Shown: one piece after another, positions 53,301-56,592 of the stretch | Position numbering within the stretch: the first letter of the stretch is position 1 | How the letters are laid out: each line of letters opens with the position of its first letter | DNA from: Pseudomonas sp. REP124 | Lineage (GTDB): Bacteria > Pseudomonadota > Gammaproteobacteria > Pseudomonadales > Pseudomonadaceae | Assembly: GCF_020164475.1 (NCBI RefSeq) | Contig: NZ_JAIQWX010000025.1 | Coordinates: 1-56,592, forward strand | Direction: 5' to 3' | Length of the DNA stretch: 56,592 nt | Made by a program: the position numbers and the translations under genes | The notes under the pieces: model-generated | The model's database searches: none | The model's input: only the letters and a program-made list of their open reading frames with translations | Told to the model about the DNA's origin: nothing

Positions 53301-55919
53301 TCAGGTTTTCTTCATTGAGATCCTGCGCCGCATTTCGGCGGTGATGCTCTGCCGGGTCTTTTTCATCTCCGCCCAAGGCTCGTCACCCACTTCCGCCAGG
53401 CGCTCGTGGACGTTGTGGATGTTCCACTGGTTGCCACCTTTGAGCTCTTCCACCTCTTCGCGAAAGATCGGCACCGACACCGGCAAACCTTCGCGGGTGC
53501 GGGCGGCGTAGGCGCAGATGGTGGTGGCGCCCAGGCCGTTGCGCAGGTAGTCGATGAAGATCTTCCCGACCCGGTTCTTCGGCCCGGACACCGCTGAAAA
53601 ACGCTCCGGCAGCATCTTCGCCATGTGGCTGACAATCCCGTGGCTGAAATCCTTGACCTCGTCCCAGCCAAGCTTGCGGGTCAGCGGCACCACCAGATGG
53701 ATGCCCTTGCCGCCGCTGGTCTTGAGGAACGCCTTTAGCCCCAGTTCATCGAGCACCGTCAGAGTCAGCTGGGTCGCCTCGACCATGCGTTTCCAAGGCA
53801 GCGCCGGATCCGGGTCGAGGTCGAGGACGAAGCGGTCGGGTTTTTCGAGATTGTCCGAAGTCGCGTTCCAGGTGTGCAGCTCCACGGTGCTCATCTGCAC
53901 CGCACCCACCAGGGCTTCGGCACTGTTGATCACCATCATCGGCTGGCCCGTCAGCTCCTGATCGAGGGTGACGATGCCGGGAATGGCCAGGCGCTCGGCG
54001 TTCTTCTGGAAGAACAGCTCACCGCCGATCCCGTCCGGCGCGCGCACCAGCGCCACCGGGCGGTCCTTGAGTTGCGGCAGGATCCACTCGGCCACGCTGG
54101 CGTAATACTCGGCCAATTGCATTTTGGTGGCGCCGCTGCTGGCATCGATCACCCGCTCAGGATGAGTGATGCGCACCTTGCCCTCGGCCAGCCCCAGTTG
54201 GGACGGCGCGGGTTCGGTCTTCTTTGGCGCGGCGGAGGGTTTTGCGGCAGCCGCTTTCTTCGTAGCGGCAGGCTTTTTCGCAGTTGAGGTTTTCACGGTG
54301 CTCGCACGCTCCTCGGTGATTTCTTTCGCGGGTTTGTCGTCACGCAGGCCATGGAACACCGCGTGGCGCACCGAACCCTCCTTGGTCATTTCGGCGAAGG
54401 CCACTTCCGCCAGCAGCCGAGGCTTGAGCCAGTGCACGGCCTTGAATTCGGCACCGGAGGGCGGATTGATCACCGCCGGCTTTTTCGTCTGCAAGGGTTT
54501 GAGCTGTTCATGAGTCGTGCGCAGCGTGGCCTCGGTAAAGCCGGTACCGACCTTGCCGGCATAACGCAATTCGCCGCTGTCACGGTCATGCAGCCCCAGC
54601 AACAATGCCCCGAACGCATTGCGCGAACCCTTGGGATCGGTGAAGCCGACGATGACGAATTCCTGTCGATGCTTGCACTTGAGCTTGATCCAGTCGCTGC
54701 TGCGCCGAGACACGTACGGCGAGCCCAGGCGCTTGCCGATCAGGCCTTCCATGCGCATCTGGCAGGCGCTGTTGAGCAAGGCGTCCGGGTCTTCGGCAAA
54801 GGCATCGGAGAAACGCAATAACGGGTCTTTCGACGTCTTGAGCACGGTCGCCAGCGCGGCCCGCCGCTCTTCCACCGGCACTTCGCGCAGATCCACGCCG
54901 TTGAGGTATGGCATGTCGAACAGGTAGTAAAGAATCCCGGCGCTACGTTCGGCCTCGAAAGCGTTTTGCAGCGCCTGGAAATCCGGCACCCCCTGCTCGT
55001 CGGTCACCACCATTTCGCCGTCGAGCCAGGCCGATTCAAGGCCCAGGCCCGCAAGCGCCCGGGCCTGTTCCGGCAACTTGTGGGTCCAGTCGTGGCCGTT
55101 GCGGGTGAAGAGTTTGACGTCGTCGTGATCGATGCGCGCCATGATCCGGTAGCCATCGAACTTGACCTCATAACTCCACTGACCGTCCGGGGCCCGCTCC
55201 ACCAGCGTCGCCAGCTCGGGTTTGAGCTGATCCGGCAGTTTTGCCTTGTGCGCGCCGGTCAGTTGCGCGGATTTGGCCGGGCGCGCCGCCTTGGCCGGTT
55301 TTTTGATGGCTTTGGGTTTCGCCGGTTTTGCTGCCTTAGATGATGCCTTGGCTACGATGCTGCGATCGCTGAGCACGCTGTCGGGCTCGGCGGCGACCAC
55401 GTCGTAATCGCTTTGTGGCCGGGCGGCACCGTCCTGATGCTTGATCAGAAACCACTGCTCCTGCTTGCCCGGCATGTGCGTGCGCACCAGGTTCCACAGG
55501 CCGGCGAGCTTCTCGCCCTGCAACTCGAACTTCAGTTTGCCCTTGGCGTAGGCCTTGGCCGGATCCTCCTGAGGCACCCAGACACCGCGGTCCCAGACGA
55601 TCACATCCCCCGCGCCGTAATGCCCTTCGGGAATGCTGCCCTCGAACGTGGCGTAATCGATCGGGTGGTCTTCGACATGCACCGCCAGGCGCTTGACCGT
55701 GGGATCCAGCGACGGTCCCTTGGGCACCGCCCAGCTTTTCAGGGCGCCGTCGAGCTCCAGGCGGAAATCGTAGTGCAGCCGCGAAGCGTCGTGTTTCTGG
55801 ATGCAGAACTGCAAGGCATGGTCCTTGGCGCTTCTCTTGCCCGAAGGCTTGACGGCGGCCGGCTCCGACGTCGCAGAAAAATCACGCATGCGGTTGTAGT
55901 CATCCAGGTCCTTGTTCAT
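53301..55919 (-). CDS. ligD: non-homologous end-joining DNA ligase D
   Basis: An 872-residue ATP-dependent ligase of bacterial non-homologous end joining. The order is an N-terminal 3'-phosphoesterase domain (HYDFRLELDGALKSWAVPKG, GHYGAGDVIVWDRG; about 30-180), a Lys/Ala/Pro-rich linker, the ligase domain (adenylation lysine in YEVKFDGYRIMARID at about 250, then to 545), a second linker, and a C-terminal polymerase/primase domain (about 590-872) with RFVLDLDPD and KTSGGKGIHLVVPL. All three domains appear intact. The Ku partner is not in this window. Confidence 0.93.
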   Translation of the reverse strand: MNKDLDDYNRMRDFSATSEPAAVKPSGKRSAKDHALQFCIQKHDASRLHYDFRLELDGALKSWAVPKGPSLDPTVKRLAVHVEDHPIDYATFEGSIPEGHYGAGDVIVWDRGVWVPQEDPAKAYAKGKLKFELQGEKLAGLWNLVRTHMPGKQEQWFLIKHQDGAARPQSDYDVVAAEPDSVLSDRSIVAKASSKAAKPAKPKAIKKPAKAARPAKSAQLTGAHKAKLPDQLKPELATLVERAPDGQWSYEVKFDGYRIMARIDHDDVKLFTRNGHDWTHKLPEQARALAGLGLESAWLDGEMVVTDEQGVPDFQALQNAFEAERSAGILYYLFDMPYLNGVDLREVPVEERRAALATVLKTSKDPLLRFSDAFAEDPDALLNSACQMRMEGLIGKRLGSPYVSRRSSDWIKLKCKHRQEFVIVGFTDPKGSRNAFGALLLGLHDRDSGELRYAGKVGTGFTEATLRTTHEQLKPLQTKKPAVINPPSGAEFKAVHWLKPRLLAEVAFAEMTKEGSVRHAVFHGLRDDKPAKEITEERASTVKTSTAKKPAATKKAAAAKPSAAPKKTEPAPSQLGLAEGKVRITHPERVIDASSGATKMQLAEYYASVAEWILPQLKDRPVALVRAPDGIGGELFFQKNAERLAIPGIVTLDQELTGQPMMVINSAEALVGAVQMSTVELHTWNATSDNLEKPDRFVLDLDPDPALPWKRMVEATQLTLTVLDELGLKAFLKTSGGKGIHLVVPLTRKLGWDEVKDFSHGIVSHMAKMLPERFSAVSGPKNRVGKIFIDYLRNGLGATTICAYAARTREGLPVSVPIFREEVEELKGGNQWNIHNVHERLAEVGDEPWAEMKKTRQSITAEMRRRISMKKT

Positions 55920-56104
55920 GGCTCACCCCGCTCAAAGCTGCAGGACGCGCAATAGACGCGTCTCTTTCTCAGCAGAGCGAGCTGCGCGGGGGAAAATTCC
56001 ATCAACGTTGAAAAGCCCCGGACAGACGGGCCGGCGCGGCGGCTGCCATCGGCGTTTCAGGCGCCTACAATCAGCGGGTGCCGCGTAACCTCCGGAGAAC
56101 AATC

Positions 56105-56554
56105 ATGCGCACGGTTCACGTCATCGAAGCCCCGCCAGCGCCGGTCAAGGTCGTGGGCGAGGCAATCACCGTCCTGGCCGGCGGAGATATGAGCAAGCCC
56201 TTTGAAATGCACATTCAGGAAGGCGTGCAAGGCGGCGGCCCGCCCCCGCATTTTCATCCCTGGGACGAGGCTTTTTATGTGGTCGACGGCGAGGTTGAAG
56301 TGACGGTGGAAGGCAAGGCGACCACCGTATCGGCGGGCGGTTATGTGCATATCCCCGGCGGGACGATTCATGCCTACCGGAATGTCAGCGCCACGGCGAA
56401 GATGATCGGCGTGGTGTCCGATCCACGGGGCGGGCAGTTTTTCACCGCGATGGACCAGTTCAAGGTGCCGGAGGATTTGCCGAAGATTTTCGAGGTGGCC
56501 GAGCGGTATGGCGTGACCTTCCTGGTGCCGAAGCCGGGTTCGTCGCCTGACTGA
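56105..56554 (+). CDS. cupin-domain protein
   Basis: A 149-residue single-domain cupin. Metal-binding histidines are in GPPPHFHPWDEAFYVVDGE and PGGTIHAYRN, giving a full cupin motif pair. This differs from the cupin at 28925. The ATG at 56105 (MRTVHV) is preferred. No operon partner is seen before the window ends. Its reaction is unknown. Confidence 0.82.
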   Translation: MRTVHVIEAPPAPVKVVGEAITVLAGGDMSKPFEMHIQEGVQGGGPPPHFHPWDEAFYVVDGEVEVTVEGKATTVSAGGYVHIPGGTIHAYRNVSATAKMIGVVSDPRGGQFFTAMDQFKVPEDLPKIFEVAERYGVTFLVPKPGSSPD

Positions 56555-56566
56555 GCGAGCGCGTTA

Positions 56567-56592
56567 TCGTTCTTCGCGGGCAAGCCTCGCTC
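56567..56592. repeat. REP unit truncated by window end
   Basis: The sequence TTCTTCGCGGGCAAGCCTCG at the right edge matches the left part of REP units elsewhere in the window. Confidence 0.8.

Overview
The window is a piece of a high-GC Pseudomonas chromosome, probably of the P. fluorescens lineage. This is inferred from the gene content, the very dense GTGGGAGCGGGCTTGCCCGC-type REP palindromes, and lineage-typical genes (DUF2790, DUF3313, LigD, SugE). No rRNA, tRNA, CRISPR array, phage or IS transposase is visible. It reads as an accessory catabolic region made of several independent cassettes separated by REP clusters.

Region 0.2-11.8 kb is an indole-3-acetic acid (IAA) degradation cluster. 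On the minus strand it runs iacA-iacB-iacI-iacH-iacC-iacD-iacE, then a palindromic element, then iacF, with iacG further away. Its regulators are unusual: a FixL-like PAS kinase (10.3 kb), a FixJ/NarL-like response regulator (1.0 kb) and a FeaR-like AraC activator (1.9 kb) lie in and around the iac genes, and no MarR-type iacR is present. After a TacA/TacT-type toxin-antitoxin pair (12.1-12.8 kb) comes a complete aromatic amine dehydrogenase operon, aauB-E-D-A plus a cytochrome c (13.3-16.8 kb). The proposed joint flow is tryptamine -> indole-3-acetaldehyde -> IAA -> catechol, with the aldehyde dehydrogenase and catechol genes outside the window.

Region 16.8-24.7 kb holds a Mug DNA glycosylase, a TetR regulator divergent from an EmrAB/OprM-like tripartite pump, an aldo/keto reductase with a strong terminator, a LysR regulator and a DUF2790 protein. 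A 1.1 kb repeat island follows.

Region 25.8-36 kb is a second oxidative cassette, all on the minus strand: LysR regulator, Rieske oxygenase, aldehyde dehydrogenase, rubredoxin/rubredoxin-reductase fusion, FAD amine-oxidase-like protein, cupin, MFS transporter and BCCT transporter. It looks like uptake and oxidation of a (quaternary) amine whose identity is unknown; this is the best candidate for an undescribed pathway.

Region 36.4-45.4 kb has a CHASE2 membrane protein with a small secreted protein and an M48 lipoprotein protease, a SugE-type exporter, an AhpD-like protein divergent from a MocR regulator, a flavodoxin-fold reductase, a LOG-family protein, a membrane protein, an AT-rich gap and Ohr. 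Region 45.4-56.6 kb has a second repeat island, a PotE-like antiporter translationally coupled to an AdiA-like decarboxylase, a FadL-like porin, a DUF3313 lipoprotein, LigD and a cupin.
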